A DNA stretch of 64,000 nucleotides from Pantanalinema sp. (GCA_036704125.1 DATNQI010000033.1:1-64000); one strand, 5' to 3'; shown: positions 7,330-16,825, counted from the first letter of the stretch. A program made the numbers and translations. Notes: generated by a model from the sequence alone, not told the origin.

Positions 7330-8256
7330 ATGAAGGCGCGAGTCCTCTGGCCGTCGCTGGTCGTCACCGCGGCGATCGCCGTCGCGTGCTCCAAGGGGGG
7401 CGACGGCGCAAACGGCCCCATCAGCCCCAACCGCACCGCTCCGGATGGCCCCCCCAAGGAGTTCGTTGGCGAGCCCCAGGAGTTCCCCGCTGGCCCCGCG
7501 CTCGACGGGGCGACGCTGGTCGAGAAGGTGGACTTCCAGACGCCTGCCGTGCCGTTTCGCGACGCGGTGTCCCAGGCGGCCCTGGCCTCGGGCAGCTTCG
7601 CCCCGGGCAAGTGGTCGAGCGGAAACGGCGTCTACGTCCAGCAGGAGCCCGGCGCCAACACCCGGCTGTCGATCCGGAGCTACACGGGCAACGTGGGCAC
7701 CCGCTACCGGGCCGAGGTGACGGGCTGGGTCTACCGGGCCTTCGTCGCCGATCCGGCCAAGGATCAGGGCGTGGTGATCCTGATGCCCTTCTACAGGGAC
7801 GAGACCCACTACGTCATCTGCTCGGCGAGCCCCAACGTCGCCGAGGCCTGGGTCTGCAACGGGCAGCTGCCCGGGGGATCCTGGCCAACCAGCAACAAGC
7901 TGTGGGGCCAGATGATCGCGCCCGCCCGGACGGTGGGCAGTGCCTTCACCTGGACCTGCGACGTGGACACCGTGGCCAACTCCATGACCCTCTACCTCAA
8001 CGGCGACAAGAAGGCCACCGTCACCTCGCCCTTGATCGACGGGGCGGGCACCGTCGCCCTGGCATCCAACGGGGCCCAGGTCAAGTACGCGGGCTTCAAG
8101 CTCTACAGCCTGACGGGCGGCACGGCGACGGGCCCTTCGCCGGATCCCAGCGTCCGGACCGTCCCCTCGCCGCCTCCCAGCGTCCGGACTCCGGCGAGCC
8201 CGCGTCCGGTGGCACCCGTCCCCCGCGCCACGCAGGCCCCCGCCGAGGAGCCGTAG
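7330..8256 (+). CDS. Predicted lipoprotein, paralogue 2, with Pro/Ser/Val-rich tail
   Basis: The 308-residue product starts MKARVLWPSLVVTAAIAVAC, and the Cys at about residue 20 is the probable lipidation site. It aligns with its upstream neighbour through LMPFYRDETHYVICSAS, NGQLPGGSWP and SMTLYLNGDKKATV. It adds a linker of about 35 residues before the domain and a C-terminal low-complexity tail of about 45 residues built on PSVRTVPSPPPSVRTPASP. AGGAGG at the end of gene 1 sets the ATG at 7330. An in-frame start 27 nt upstream is less likely. The pair forms an operon and probably arose by tandem duplication. Confidence 0.75.
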   Translation: MKARVLWPSLVVTAAIAVACSKGGDGANGPISPNRTAPDGPPKEFVGEPQEFPAGPALDGATLVEKVDFQTPAVPFRDAVSQAALASGSFAPGKWSSGNGVYVQQEPGANTRLSIRSYTGNVGTRYRAEVTGWVYRAFVADPAKDQGVVILMPFYRDETHYVICSASPNVAEAWVCNGQLPGGSWPTSNKLWGQMIAPARTVGSAFTWTCDVDTVANSMTLYLNGDKKATVTSPLIDGAGTVALASNGAQVKYAGFKLYSLTGGTATGPSPDPSVRTVPSPPPSVRTPASPRPVAPVPRATQAPAEEP

Positions 8257-8396
8257 CTCCGCTCGCGGGGCCGGTCACTGCCCCCTGTCGGGTGTGGTAT
8301 CATGGCCAGAGGATGGCCCGGAAGTCGCGTGAGGCGGCGGCCGGGCCATCGCTGGCAGTCGCGGCCTTCCGATGAAGAGAGGCCTGGAGAGGATCG

Positions 8397-9443
8397 ATGG
8401 AGCAGCAATTCGAGAGCCTGGTCTCGCGGTACCGCTCGGGCGAGTGGACCTCGCGGAGCAACAGCCTGAGAGCGATCGTCGAGCCGCCCTCGCCGGGGGA
8501 CATCCAGCGCCTGCCCGAGCGGGGCGACGCCGAGTACCGGGCCCTCGAGGCGCTCGGCCGCGAGGCCATCGAGGCCGGAGCGGTCGGCGCGCTGATCCTC
8601 GCGGGCGGCATGGCGACCCGCTTCAACTGGGACCACCCCAAGGGGATCTACCCGATCCTCGACGGGGCGAGCTTCCTGGAGCTCAAGATCCGCTGGATCC
8701 GCGAGCACTCGGCCACCATGCCGATCTTCATCATGACGAGCTTCCACACCCACGAGGCGATCAAGGCTCACCTGGAGGAGCACGGCCACTTCGGGGCGGA
8801 CCCGTCCGGGATCCATCTCTTCCAGCAGTACCGCTTCCGCCGGCTGTCGCCGGACGGCGCTTATTTCTCTTCGCCGGACGGCAGCGAGGACCACGCCGCC
8901 CCCGGCCACGGGGATTTCGTCGCGGTCCTCAACCAGACGGGCCTCCTCCAGCGCTTCATGGCCGAGGGCGGGCGCTACCTGCTTTTCTCCAACGTGGACA
9001 ACCTGGGGGCCTCCATCGAGCCCGCGATCATCGGGTGCCACATCAAGTCGGGCCGCCAGATGACTGTCGAGGTCGCCGCCAAGCTTCCCGGCGACAAGGG
9101 CGGGGCGCCGGCCAGGGTGGACGGCCGCATGCAGCTGGTCGAGGGCTTCGCCTTCCCGGCGGACTTCGACCAGGACCGGATCCCGGTCTTCAACACGGCC
9201 ACCTACGTCTTCACCGCCGAGGCTCTCCGGGGGCCGATCGAGCTGCCCTGGTACGTGGTCGAGAAGAGGGTCAACGGCCAGCCGGTGATCCAGTTCGAGC
9301 ACCTGGCAGGGGATCTGACCTGCCAGCTCAAGACGGGCTTCGTCGAGATCGATCGTGACGAGCGTTTCATCCCGGTCAAGAGCCAGGGCGAGGTGCCGGC
9401 GGCCCAGGAGCTGATCCGCCGCAAACGGAGCGTACCCGCGTAG
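8397..9443 (+). CDS. UDPGP-family UTP--sugar-1-phosphate uridylyltransferase
   Basis: The 348-residue protein contains LILAGGMATRFNWDHPKGIY, the eukaryotic-type UGPase/UAP nucleotide-binding loop, at about residues 67-86. FSNVDNLGASIEPAIIG provides the metal- and sugar-binding Asp region, and FIPVKSQGE lies near the C terminus. UDPGP enzymes make UDP-glucose or UDP-N-acetylhexosamine from UTP and the sugar 1-phosphate. It is shorter than eukaryotic UGPase (about 500 residues) and unlike GalU. Substrate choice cannot be read from the sequence. It may supply donor sugars for envelope glycosylation. A strong hairpin follows the gene. Confidence 0.8.
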   Translation: MEQQFESLVSRYRSGEWTSRSNSLRAIVEPPSPGDIQRLPERGDAEYRALEALGREAIEAGAVGALILAGGMATRFNWDHPKGIYPILDGASFLELKIRWIREHSATMPIFIMTSFHTHEAIKAHLEEHGHFGADPSGIHLFQQYRFRRLSPDGAYFSSPDGSEDHAAPGHGDFVAVLNQTGLLQRFMAEGGRYLLFSNVDNLGASIEPAIIGCHIKSGRQMTVEVAAKLPGDKGGAPARVDGRMQLVEGFAFPADFDQDRIPVFNTATYVFTAEALRGPIELPWYVVEKRVNGQPVIQFEHLAGDLTCQLKTGFVEIDRDERFIPVKSQGEVPAAQELIRRKRSVPA

Positions 9444-9489
9444 TCTCGCAGCCGAGCTCTTCGCTAGAATTCACCGATTCTCACTGATG

Positions 9490-9526
9490 GCATTGCCCCC
9501 CGATTCGCCTGGTCGGGGGGCAATGC
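9490..9526. terminator. Terminator hairpin between the uridylyltransferase and luxR-type genes
   Basis: A perfect 14-bp stem (9490-9503 with 9513-9526) encloses a 9-nt loop between two convergent genes. No long T run is present on either side, so it may serve both directions with modest efficiency. It marks the left edge of an AT-richer island. Confidence 0.7.
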
Positions 9527-9558
9527 TGCGTGATCGATGCGATCAAGGTCCGAGGCTT

Positions 9559-10155
9559 TCAATGAAATTGTGCGAGGGAGGGGTTGAGGGTACGCTTTTG
9601 GATCGCCTCAGAACGAGAATGTACGTTTAGTTTTTTAAAGATACGCTTGATGTGAGTACGAAGTGTTTCATCGCCGATGCTGAGCCTCGTCATTATCTCA
9701 GGTGTCGGTAGGTGTAGCGAATTAAGCACGCGTTGTTCAGCAGGGGTCAGAAAATTTTGAGGGGGAGCCTCGAAGAGGGCATCGAGCTTGGCAGATAGGC
9801 TTGCCAAAACGAGTTCAAGAAAGGCGGCATCGGAGAAAGACCACTCGGAAGGCGAGCGCGAACCGACAAGTTCGAGTTGGCCGCTTGGATATTTTGATAG
9901 AGGAATAACGCAAGTCTGGCGGAACCTGCCGTTCAATGAACCACCTGAACATGAGAGTCGAACAGGGCTTGAGTGACATTGCTGAGGAAGCTCGATTTGA
10001 ACGCTGTCAAGACGGAGCAAATGAAACAACAGCTCTGCTACAAATGTGAGAAGTTGATTTGCTGATGATTTTTCGTTAATTGGCAGAACGATCTGATTTG
10101 CAAGCTTTAGCGAACCTGCAATGGAAAGTGATTCAGGGGTTCTCGGTCCAATCAT
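9559..10155 (-). CDS. LuxR-type helix-turn-helix transcriptional regulator
   Basis: The 198-residue protein ends in a LuxR/GerE DNA-binding domain at about residues 136-190: LTPAEQRVLNSL, IMTRLSIGDETLRTHIKRIF and KKLNVHSRSEAI. The N-terminal 130 residues are unassigned but sized for a GAF- or autoinducer-like sensor. No receiver Asp pocket is evident. The gene is AT-richer than its surroundings and divergent from a secreted-protein gene at 10281. The shared 125-bp spacer carries a TATAAT and an inverted repeat, so local control is likely. Confidence 0.75.
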   Translation of the reverse strand: MIGPRTPESLSIAGSLKLANQIVLPINEKSSANQLLTFVAELLFHLLRLDSVQIELPQQCHSSPVRLSCSGGSLNGRFRQTCVIPLSKYPSGQLELVGSRSPSEWSFSDAAFLELVLASLSAKLDALFEAPPQNFLTPAEQRVLNSLHLPTPEIMTRLSIGDETLRTHIKRIFKKLNVHSRSEAIQKRTLNPSLAQFH

Positions 10156-10210
10156 TCCATGTCACCCAAACATCACCATTGAAGAGTTAGATGGTATTTT
10201 TCTATTATAG

Positions 10211-10240
10211 TATAATCAATCGATTATGTTCAAGATTGAT
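10211..10240 (+). promoter_or_regulatory. TATAAT box and inverted repeat in the luxR-type divergent spacer
   Basis: TATAAT lies at 10211-10216 without a good -35. An inverted repeat ATCAATC (10215-10221) / GATTGAT (10234-10240) overlaps it and could be an operator for the adjacent regulator. Confidence 0.4.
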
Positions 10241-10280
10241 AATTTGTTTACTTCATTGTTATTTTGACCGGAGGATTCAC

Positions 10281-10973
10281 TTGAAGAGAAGCAAGATCTT
10301 GACAGTTGTCTGTCTCTCGAGCCTCGCTTCGTATTCGCTTGCGACAAAAGCGAATGCCCAGGTGCTTATGGCATTGAAGACGGATGGAACCTCAACGTAC
10401 CAAATGCGTGGGACTTTTGCCAAAGTGAGGACCACGGTCCCCGTTGGAAATGAACAAAGGACCCTTAATTGGCAAATGGGTCGGAACTATTACTTTATTC
10501 AGGTTGGTGGTGGCTCTGTTGGCTTTCAGATGGGCCTGACCGAAGGAATAAACTGGGGATAGTATTTCCGAGAGTACTATTATTCCCAGGTCAATGCTAA
10601 CCCTGGATATGGCGAATACAAGGTGATTACGGGGACGCCCGGTTCCGGAACCCCTATTGGGTTGCAGATTACCCATGTGGGTGGCGGAAACTGGGTTGGT
10701 ACGAGCCCCGGTTTTTGTCAATCGCCTGCGATTAATGTCGCGGTTACAGAATTCGATAGAGCGGGCGTATATACCAAGACCGCCGGATCTAAGACAACGG
10801 TTGACGATACCTCATACAAAATTTTCGAAGGCTTCTCTTACAACGACTTAATCAAGAGAAATGATCTACCTGCGCCTAATCAGAATCCTGAAAGTAATAA
10901 CTATGGAAAGGCGAAATACTTTGGAAGCTTGACTGGGAAAGGTCGTTTCGGTCTATTTGTGAATGAGTTTTAG
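10281..10973 (+). pseudogene. Secreted protein gene interrupted by in-frame TAG
   Basis: A TTG start at 10281 with GGAGG upstream opens a frame with a clear signal peptide (MKRSKILTVVCLSSLASYSL, then ATKANA before the likely cut). The frame is stopped by TAG at 10560-10562 after 93 codons. It then continues in the same frame, with no shift, for 136 more codons to TAG at 10971-10973. The sense sequence on both sides is of one character (Gly/Tyr/Asn-rich, beta-like), so I read it as one roughly 230-residue secreted protein broken by a nonsense change. TGG or CAG to TAG would explain it. No known domain is recognised. Sequencing error is possible. Confidence 0.65.
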
Positions 10974-10988
10974 TTGAGGAAGAATTCA

Positions 10989-11381
10989 ATGCACATGAGA
11001 AATATCGCTGCTTTAGCTTGTGTTGTTGCGCTTAGTGCTTGCCAGGTGCAAATTGGGACAAATACGACCTAAACTATCAAGCCAGATACGGTTTCTGCGG
11101 TAGACCACGTCAGAAAAGTGACCGATTTGTTCGGTGATTCAAGAGTTGAGAATATCAATGTGGTTGATATACTTAATTCTACTGCTGTAGCAAGAACGAT
11201 TCAGAGCATTGATGCTGAAGATGGAGACAAGGATATTCTCGTCTCACTAAGCGGAGATCTTGAGTGGCCATTCCCCCCTGACGAAGCAAGCGGGAAGGTG
11301 ACGGGTCGACATGCGGTCGTATTGATCGACAAGGACACTGGATCTATTAAATACGTTAATATGTCGCGAGAGCAACTATAG
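10989..11381 (+). pseudogene. Lipoprotein gene interrupted by in-frame TAA
   Basis: ATG at 10989 (or 10995) starts a short lipoprotein signal peptide, MRNIAALACVVALSAC, with lipobox LSAC. TAA at 11070-11072 ends the frame after 27 codons. The same frame then runs without shift for another 102 codons (TIKPDTVSAVDHVRK... to SIKYVNMSREQL). A CAA-to-TAA change would account for it. The gene follows the preceding broken gene by 15 bp and probably shared its transcript. The downstream half alone lacks a signal peptide and a Shine-Dalgarno. Function unknown. Confidence 0.6.
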
Positions 11382-11388
11382 AGTTGGA

Positions 11389-11416
11389 AGAGGCCTGGAT
11401 TCTGGGCCTCTTTGTT
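11389..11416 (+). terminator. Terminator after the broken lipoprotein gene
   Basis: A 7-bp stem (11389-11395 with 11405-11411) is followed by TTTGTTG, just after the TAG at 11381. Confidence 0.7.
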
Positions 11417-11424
11417 GTAAAGAG

Positions 11425-11850
11425 ATGAAGATGAATAGATTATTACTGCTGTTCGTGTTACTCATTTCCGCGTGTGCTTCAGGCAATTCAGACTTGTTTG
11501 AAACCTATTTCTACGCGTATGAACTCTCTCCAGAGAATAGAAAAATAGGAACTGATTGCGAGATTAAGTTAAATAACCTGAAAATGGGCAAGTATGAGGC
11601 CTATGTCCTGGTCTCTAAGAACGACGCTCAGCAGTTGCATGGAGATAGAAAATTGAACTCCATAAAACTGGATGAATTTTCAATCACTCAGAGTGGCGAA
11701 GGAAAGACGATAACGATAAAACTTGGAGGGGAATTTAAGAACGTTGAAGGTTCACCCGTCAAGATCGAGGAAGGTGATGGGGTCGCTCTCCGTCTCTTGT
11801 TCCTGGATCAAAAAAAGAAGGGTCTTGATATCATCCTGCTTGGTGATTAA
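11425..11850 (+). CDS. Small predicted lipoprotein
   Basis: The 141-residue product has a short hydrophobic signal and lipobox ISAC (MKMNRLLLLFVLLISACASG). The remaining part is hydrophilic, with no recognised domain. It has AT-rich codon use like its two broken neighbours and unlike the rest of the window, which suggests shared foreign origin. A weak Shine-Dalgarno makes the ATG at 11431 an alternative start. A terminator precedes the gene, so it may have its own promoter. Function unknown. Confidence 0.65.
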   Translation: MKMNRLLLLFVLLISACASGNSDLFETYFYAYELSPENRKIGTDCEIKLNNLKMGKYEAYVLVSKNDAQQLHGDRKLNSIKLDEFSITQSGEGKTITIKLGGEFKNVEGSPVKIEEGDGVALRLLFLDQKKKGLDIILLGD

Positions 11851-11867
11851 GTAAGTAGGGTCCCAAA

Positions 11868-11915
11868 AGAGCGCAGGCATTAATAAAATAATACTTCCTA
11901 CGCTCTGCGTTTTAT
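11868..11915 (+). terminator. Possible terminator at the right edge of the AT-rich island
   Basis: A 6-bp stem AGAGCG (11868-11873) / CGCTCT (11901-11906) with a long AT-rich loop is followed by GCGTTTTATTATT. It is weaker than others in the window. Confidence 0.45.
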
Positions 11916-11938
11916 TATTATCTTGCTGATTAAAAAGT

Positions 11939-13312
11939 TTACGCCATCTGCAGCGGGACGATCGACTTGACGATCTCGCCGCGCAGGGTGAAGGGCCGCG
12001 CCTCGGTCACCTGGACCTTGACGATCTGGCCTTCGAGCGAGGCATCACCCGGGAAGTAGCAGATCTTGTTGCCGCGGGTGCGGCCCTGGAAGACCTCGGG
12101 GTTCTTGGAGCTGGGGCCCTCGACCAGGACCTCCTGGACGGTGCCCACCATCCGGCGGTTGCGGCGGTAGGCGACCTCGGCGACCTTCTCGTTGAGGCGC
12201 TGCAGGCGATCGGCCTTCACCTCCTCGCCGAGCTGGTCGTCGCGCTTGCCGGCGGGGGTCCACTGGCGGACCGAGTAGCTCGCGGTGTTGTTGGAGTCGA
12301 ACTCGACCCTGTCCACCACCTCGAGGGTCCCCTGGAAGTCCTCCTCGGTCTCGCCGGGGAAGCCCACGATGAGGTCGCCCGAGATGACGGCGTCGGGGAT
12401 GTGCTTGCGGATGAGCGCAACTTTTTCAAGGTACTCGGCGACGGTGTAGCCGCGCTTCATCTCGGCGAGCACCCGGTCCGAGCCCGCCTGGATCGGGAAG
12501 TGGAAGTACTCCATCACGTTGGGAAGCGCGGCGACGGTCTCGACCAGCTCCTCGGTCATGTCGAGGGGGTGGGAGGTCAGGAAGCGGATGCGCTCGACCC
12601 CGGGCACTGCCGAGAGGCGGCGCAAAAGGCCGCCGAGGGTCGTCTTCTCGTCGCCTTGAAGCTCCATGCCGTAGCGATCGACCGTCTGCCCGAGGAGGGT
12701 GAACTCCTTGAAGCCCTCGTCAACCAGCTCGCGGACCTCTTTCTCGATGGCCTCGGGCTTGCGGCTCTGGTAGGGGCCGCGGGTGTAGGGCACGATGCAG
12801 TAGGTGCAGAAGTAGCTGCAGCCGTGGATGATGGGCACCCAGGCGTGGAACTTGCCCTCGCGCACGGTGGGCAGGTCGTCCGGGATGGGGGCCTTGAGGT
12901 TGCCGATCCGGGTGATGGGGCCCTTGATCCGGGCCTCCTCGAGCAGCTCGGGCAGCTCGTGGTAGTTGTGGGTGCCGACCACCACGTCCACCAGGGGCAC
13001 GCGCTCGCGGATCCGGTCCTTCTCCTGCTGGGCGACGCAGCCCATGACGGCGATCTGGACGTCGGGGTTGGCCTTCTTGCGGTCCTTCCAGACGCCGAGG
13101 AGGCTGAAGAGCTTGTCCTCGGCCTTCTCGCGGATCGAGCAGGTGTTGACGACGAGCAGGTCCGCCTCGGTCTCCTCGTCGGTCAGCCGGTAGCCCTCGG
13201 CGGCGAGCATGCCGATCACCTTCTCGGAGTCGGACATGTTCATCTGGCAGCCGTGGGTCTTGATGTAGACGCGCTTGGTCGCGGTCGTTTCCTGGGCGTC
13301 GGCGGGGGTCAT
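11939..13312 (-). CDS. miaB: tRNA-2-methylthio-N6-isopentenyladenosine synthase MiaB-family methylthiotransferase
   Basis: The 457-residue protein has the three-part methylthiotransferase layout. The N-terminal UPF0004 domain holds auxiliary-cluster cysteines C22 (THGCQMN), C58 (VVNTCS) and C92 (VMGCVAQ). The radical-SAM core has C165-x3-C169-x2-C172 (GCSYFCTYC), and a TRAM domain lies at the end. MiaB adds a methylthio group to i6A37 of tRNA. The motif usually read GQNVNSY is GQTVDRYG here, so a related subfamily cannot be excluded. It is upstream of nothing obvious and lies in tandem with mtnA. Confidence 0.9.
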   Translation of the reverse strand: MTPADAQETTATKRVYIKTHGCQMNMSDSEKVIGMLAAEGYRLTDEETEADLLVVNTCSIREKAEDKLFSLLGVWKDRKKANPDVQIAVMGCVAQQEKDRIRERVPLVDVVVGTHNYHELPELLEEARIKGPITRIGNLKAPIPDDLPTVREGKFHAWVPIIHGCSYFCTYCIVPYTRGPYQSRKPEAIEKEVRELVDEGFKEFTLLGQTVDRYGMELQGDEKTTLGGLLRRLSAVPGVERIRFLTSHPLDMTEELVETVAALPNVMEYFHFPIQAGSDRVLAEMKRGYTVAEYLEKVALIRKHIPDAVISGDLIVGFPGETEEDFQGTLEVVDRVEFDSNNTASYSVRQWTPAGKRDDQLGEEVKADRLQRLNEKVAEVAYRRNRRMVGTVQEVLVEGPSSKNPEVFQGRTRGNKICYFPGDASLEGQIVKVQVTEARPFTLRGEIVKSIVPLQMA

Positions 13313-13387
13313 GGCGGCGCTATCCTCTCGAAGCTTGGGTCTGCGCTTCTGATTGTAGCATGGTCGCCACCGACCCCCATTTCAGCA

Positions 13388-14434
<1,047 letters not shown>

Positions 14435-14482
14435 GGGGGGCTCCTCTCGAAGGGGACAACCATCCTATCTTACACGCCAAAA

Positions 14483-14508
14483 GGCCCCCCGGACGGATCC
14501 GGGGGGCC
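14483..14508 (-). terminator. Terminator after the glutamate dehydrogenase gene
   Basis: A perfect 11-bp stem (14483-14493 with 14498-14508) encloses CGGA. On the minus strand it is followed by TTTTGGCG. It separates the dehydrogenase from mtnA. Confidence 0.9.
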
Positions 14509-14523
14509 AAGGGATATTGCTCT

Positions 14524-15786
14524 TTAGGGGTAGAGGCCCCGCAGGTCGAGGGCGGCGGCGACGCGGCCGACGCCGATCGAGTAGGCGCCCATGCGGAAGG
14601 TGAGGTCGCGGGTCTGGACCAGGTTCGCGACCTGGCCGAAGGCGCGGACCATGATCTCCTTGAGCTTGGCGTTGACCTCGTCCTCGGTCCAGAAGAGCAT
14701 GCTCATGCCCTGGACCCACTCGAAGTAGCTCACGACCACGCCGCCGGCGTTGGCCAGGATGTCGGGGACGACCGTGATGCCCTTCTTCTCGAGGATGGCA
14801 TCCGCCGCGGGGGTGATGGGGCCGTTGGCGGCCTCGACGATGAACTCGGCCTTGACCTTCTCGGCGTTCTTCTCGGTGATGACCGCCTCGAGCGCCGCCG
14901 GGATCAGCACGTTCACGTCGAGCAGGAGCAGTTCGTCGTTGCTGATGGGCTGGGCATCGGGGTAGCCGCCGAGGTTGCCGTTGACCTTGACGTACTTCAT
15001 CATCGCGGGGATGTCGAGGCCGGCGGGGTTGTAGTAGCCGCCGGTGACGTCCGAGACCGCGAGGACCTTGGCGCCCTGCTGGTCGGCGAGCATGGCCGCG
15101 ATCGAGCCGACGTTGCCGAAGCCCTGGACGGCGATGGTGGTGCCCTTGAGGGTGCGGCCCTTGAGGCGCAGCAGCTCGTTGGTGATGGTGATGACGCCGC
15201 GGCCGGTGGCCTCGAAGCGGCCAAGGCTACCGCCGATGGCGATGGGCTTGCCCGTCACGACCCCGGGGGCCGCATAGCCCTTGTTGACGCTCCAGGTGTC
15301 CATGATCCAGGCCATCTCGCGGGGGCTGGTGTTGACGTCGGGAGCGGGGATGTCCTTCTGGGGATCGAAGACCAGCACCATGTCGGCCGCGAAGCGGCGG
15401 GTCAGGCGCTCGAGCTCGCCCAGCGAGAGCGACTTGGGGTCCACCGTCACGCCGCCCTTGGCGCCGCCGTAGGGCAGGCCGACCAGCGAGCACTTCCAGC
15501 TCATGAGCATCGCCAGCGCGGTGACCTCGTCGATGTCGACCGAGGGATGGAAGCGCAGGCCGCCCTTGTAGGGCCCGAGCGCGTTGTTGTGCTGGACGCG
15601 GTAGCCGGCGAACATCTTGGTGGAGCCGTCGTCCATGCGCACGGGGCTGTTGACCTGGACGACCCGGTCCGGGTAGGCCAGCCGTTCGTGCAGGCCCGCA
15701 TCGAGCCCGAGGATGTCGATGCACTTGGTGAGCTGCATCCGCGCCGAGGTGAGCGGCGACGTGTGGGTGGGTTCAGTCACGATCAT
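14524..15786 (-). CDS. gdhA: Glu/Leu/Phe/Val-family (glutamate) dehydrogenase
   Basis: The 420-residue enzyme has the dimerisation/catalytic domain with YRVQHNNALGPYKGGLRFHP and the catalytic Lys in PYGGAKGGV. The Rossmann domain begins near residue 215 with AVQGFGNVGSIAA. Length and motifs fit the hexameric small glutamate dehydrogenases that convert glutamate to 2-oxoglutarate and ammonia. Leucine or phenylalanine dehydrogenases are shorter. The cofactor preference is not clear. A strong promoter lies inside the 3' end of panB, and a terminator follows, so it is a single-gene unit. Confidence 0.93.
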   Translation of the reverse strand: MIVTEPTHTSPLTSARMQLTKCIDILGLDAGLHERLAYPDRVVQVNSPVRMDDGSTKMFAGYRVQHNNALGPYKGGLRFHPSVDIDEVTALAMLMSWKCSLVGLPYGGAKGGVTVDPKSLSLGELERLTRRFAADMVLVFDPQKDIPAPDVNTSPREMAWIMDTWSVNKGYAAPGVVTGKPIAIGGSLGRFEATGRGVITITNELLRLKGRTLKGTTIAVQGFGNVGSIAAMLADQQGAKVLAVSDVTGGYYNPAGLDIPAMMKYVKVNGNLGGYPDAQPISNDELLLLDVNVLIPAALEAVITEKNAEKVKAEFIVEAANGPITPAADAILEKKGITVVPDILANAGGVVVSYFEWVQGMSMLFWTEDEVNAKLKEIMVRAFGQVANLVQTRDLTFRMGAYSIGVGRVAAALDLRGLYP

Positions 15787-15891
15787 CGTTGAACGTCCTA
15801 TGAAAGCGCGGGCGAGCCCAGCGCGGGGGAACGGTCTAGGGGAAGAGGGTGGCGCGGGGCGTGACGCGGTCTCCGGGCCAAAGTTGCCGCC

Positions 15892-15920
15892 ATTCTAAAC
15901 AATGCCTTCTTGACTGTCAA
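15892..15920 (-). promoter_or_regulatory. Promoter of the glutamate dehydrogenase gene
   Basis: TTGACA (15920-15915) and TAGAAT (15897-15892) are exactly 17 bp apart on the minus strand. The element overlaps the last codons and stop of panB. Confidence 0.85.
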
Positions 15921-16749
15921 TTGAGGTGGTAGCGGGCTTCTCAGCCGCGTACGAGGGGCCGGTCGAGAGGAAGCGCCCGGAGCGCACGTCCTCGGCATAA
16001 GCGGCGATCGCCCGGGTGAGCGACTCGTGCAGGTTGGCGTAGCGGCGAGCGTGCTTGGGCAGGTGATCCACGTGGAGGCCGACCAGGTCGTGCAGCACCT
16101 GGATCTGGCCATCGCACCCCTCGCCCGCGCCGATCCCGATGGTCGGGATGGAGAGGGCTTCGGTGACCCGGCGCGCCACCTCGTCGGGCACCAGCTCCAG
16201 GACCAGCATGGACGCGCCGGCCGCCTCCACCGCGAGGGCCTGGGCCATGAGCGCCTCGGCGGCCTCGGGGGTCTTGCCCTGGATCTTGAAACCGCCGAGC
16301 TGGTGAAGGTGCTGGGGGGTGAAGCCCAGGTGAGCGACCACCGGGACGCCGTGAGCGACCAGCGAGCGGATGGCCTCGAGCTGGGGAGGGTGCCCGCCCT
16401 CGAGCTTGATCGCCTGGACCATTGCCTCTTTGAGGAAGCGGCCGCCGTTGCGGACGGCCTCATCGAGGCTGGCGTCCGCCATGAAGGGCATGTCGGCCAC
16501 GACGAAGGCGCGGTGCGTGCCCCTGGCCACCGCGCGCGCGTGGTGGATCATCTCGTCCATGGTGACCGAGAGGGTGTTGGGATGGCCCAGCACGACCGGG
16601 CCGAGGCTGTCGCCGACCAGGATGAGGTCCACTCCCGACTGGTCCACGGCCATGGCCATGGCGTAGTCGTAGGCCGTCAGGGCGACGATGGGCTCGCGCT
16701 GGTCCTTCTTGCGGCGCAGGGATGCGATCGTGTGACGCTTGATGAGCAA
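15895..16749 (-). CDS. panB: 3-methyl-2-oxobutanoate hydroxymethyltransferase (ketopantoate synthase)
   Basis: The 284-residue protein contains LTAYDYAMAMAVDQSGVDLI, LVGDSLGPVVLGH, HHARAVARGTHRAFVVADMP, HLGFTPQHLHQLGG and PTIGIGAG, all standard PanB motifs. These include the metal-binding Asp residues and the catalytic Glu in LVLELVP. PanB makes ketopantoate from ketoisovalerate and methylene-tetrahydrofolate in coenzyme A synthesis. The frame is open 63 nt further upstream, but GGAGG 8 nt before a TTG at 16749 marks the likely start. panC and panD are not nearby. Confidence 0.93.
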   Translation of the reverse strand: MLIKRHTIASLRRKKDQREPIVALTAYDYAMAMAVDQSGVDLILVGDSLGPVVLGHPNTLSVTMDEMIHHARAVARGTHRAFVVADMPFMADASLDEAVRNGGRFLKEAMVQAIKLEGGHPPQLEAIRSLVAHGVPVVAHLGFTPQHLHQLGGFKIQGKTPEAAEALMAQALAVEAAGASMLVLELVPDEVARRVTEALSIPTIGIGAGEGCDGQIQVLHDLVGLHVDHLPKHARRYANLHESLTRAIAAYAEDVRSGRFLSTGPSYAAEKPATTSIDSQEGIV

Positions 16750-16825
16750 GGGGATGTCCTCCGAGCAGGCCCAGTGCCGCTCTGATTCTCGCCCCATTCT
16801 ACCACGCGGCAAAGCGTCTGGCGCT

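Noticed and set aside
10560-10562. Amber codon as pyrrolysine or other recoding
   Set aside because: The neighbouring gene stops at TAA, not TAG, and many genes in the window end in TAG. No readthrough signal is visible. A nonsense mutation or base-call error is simpler.
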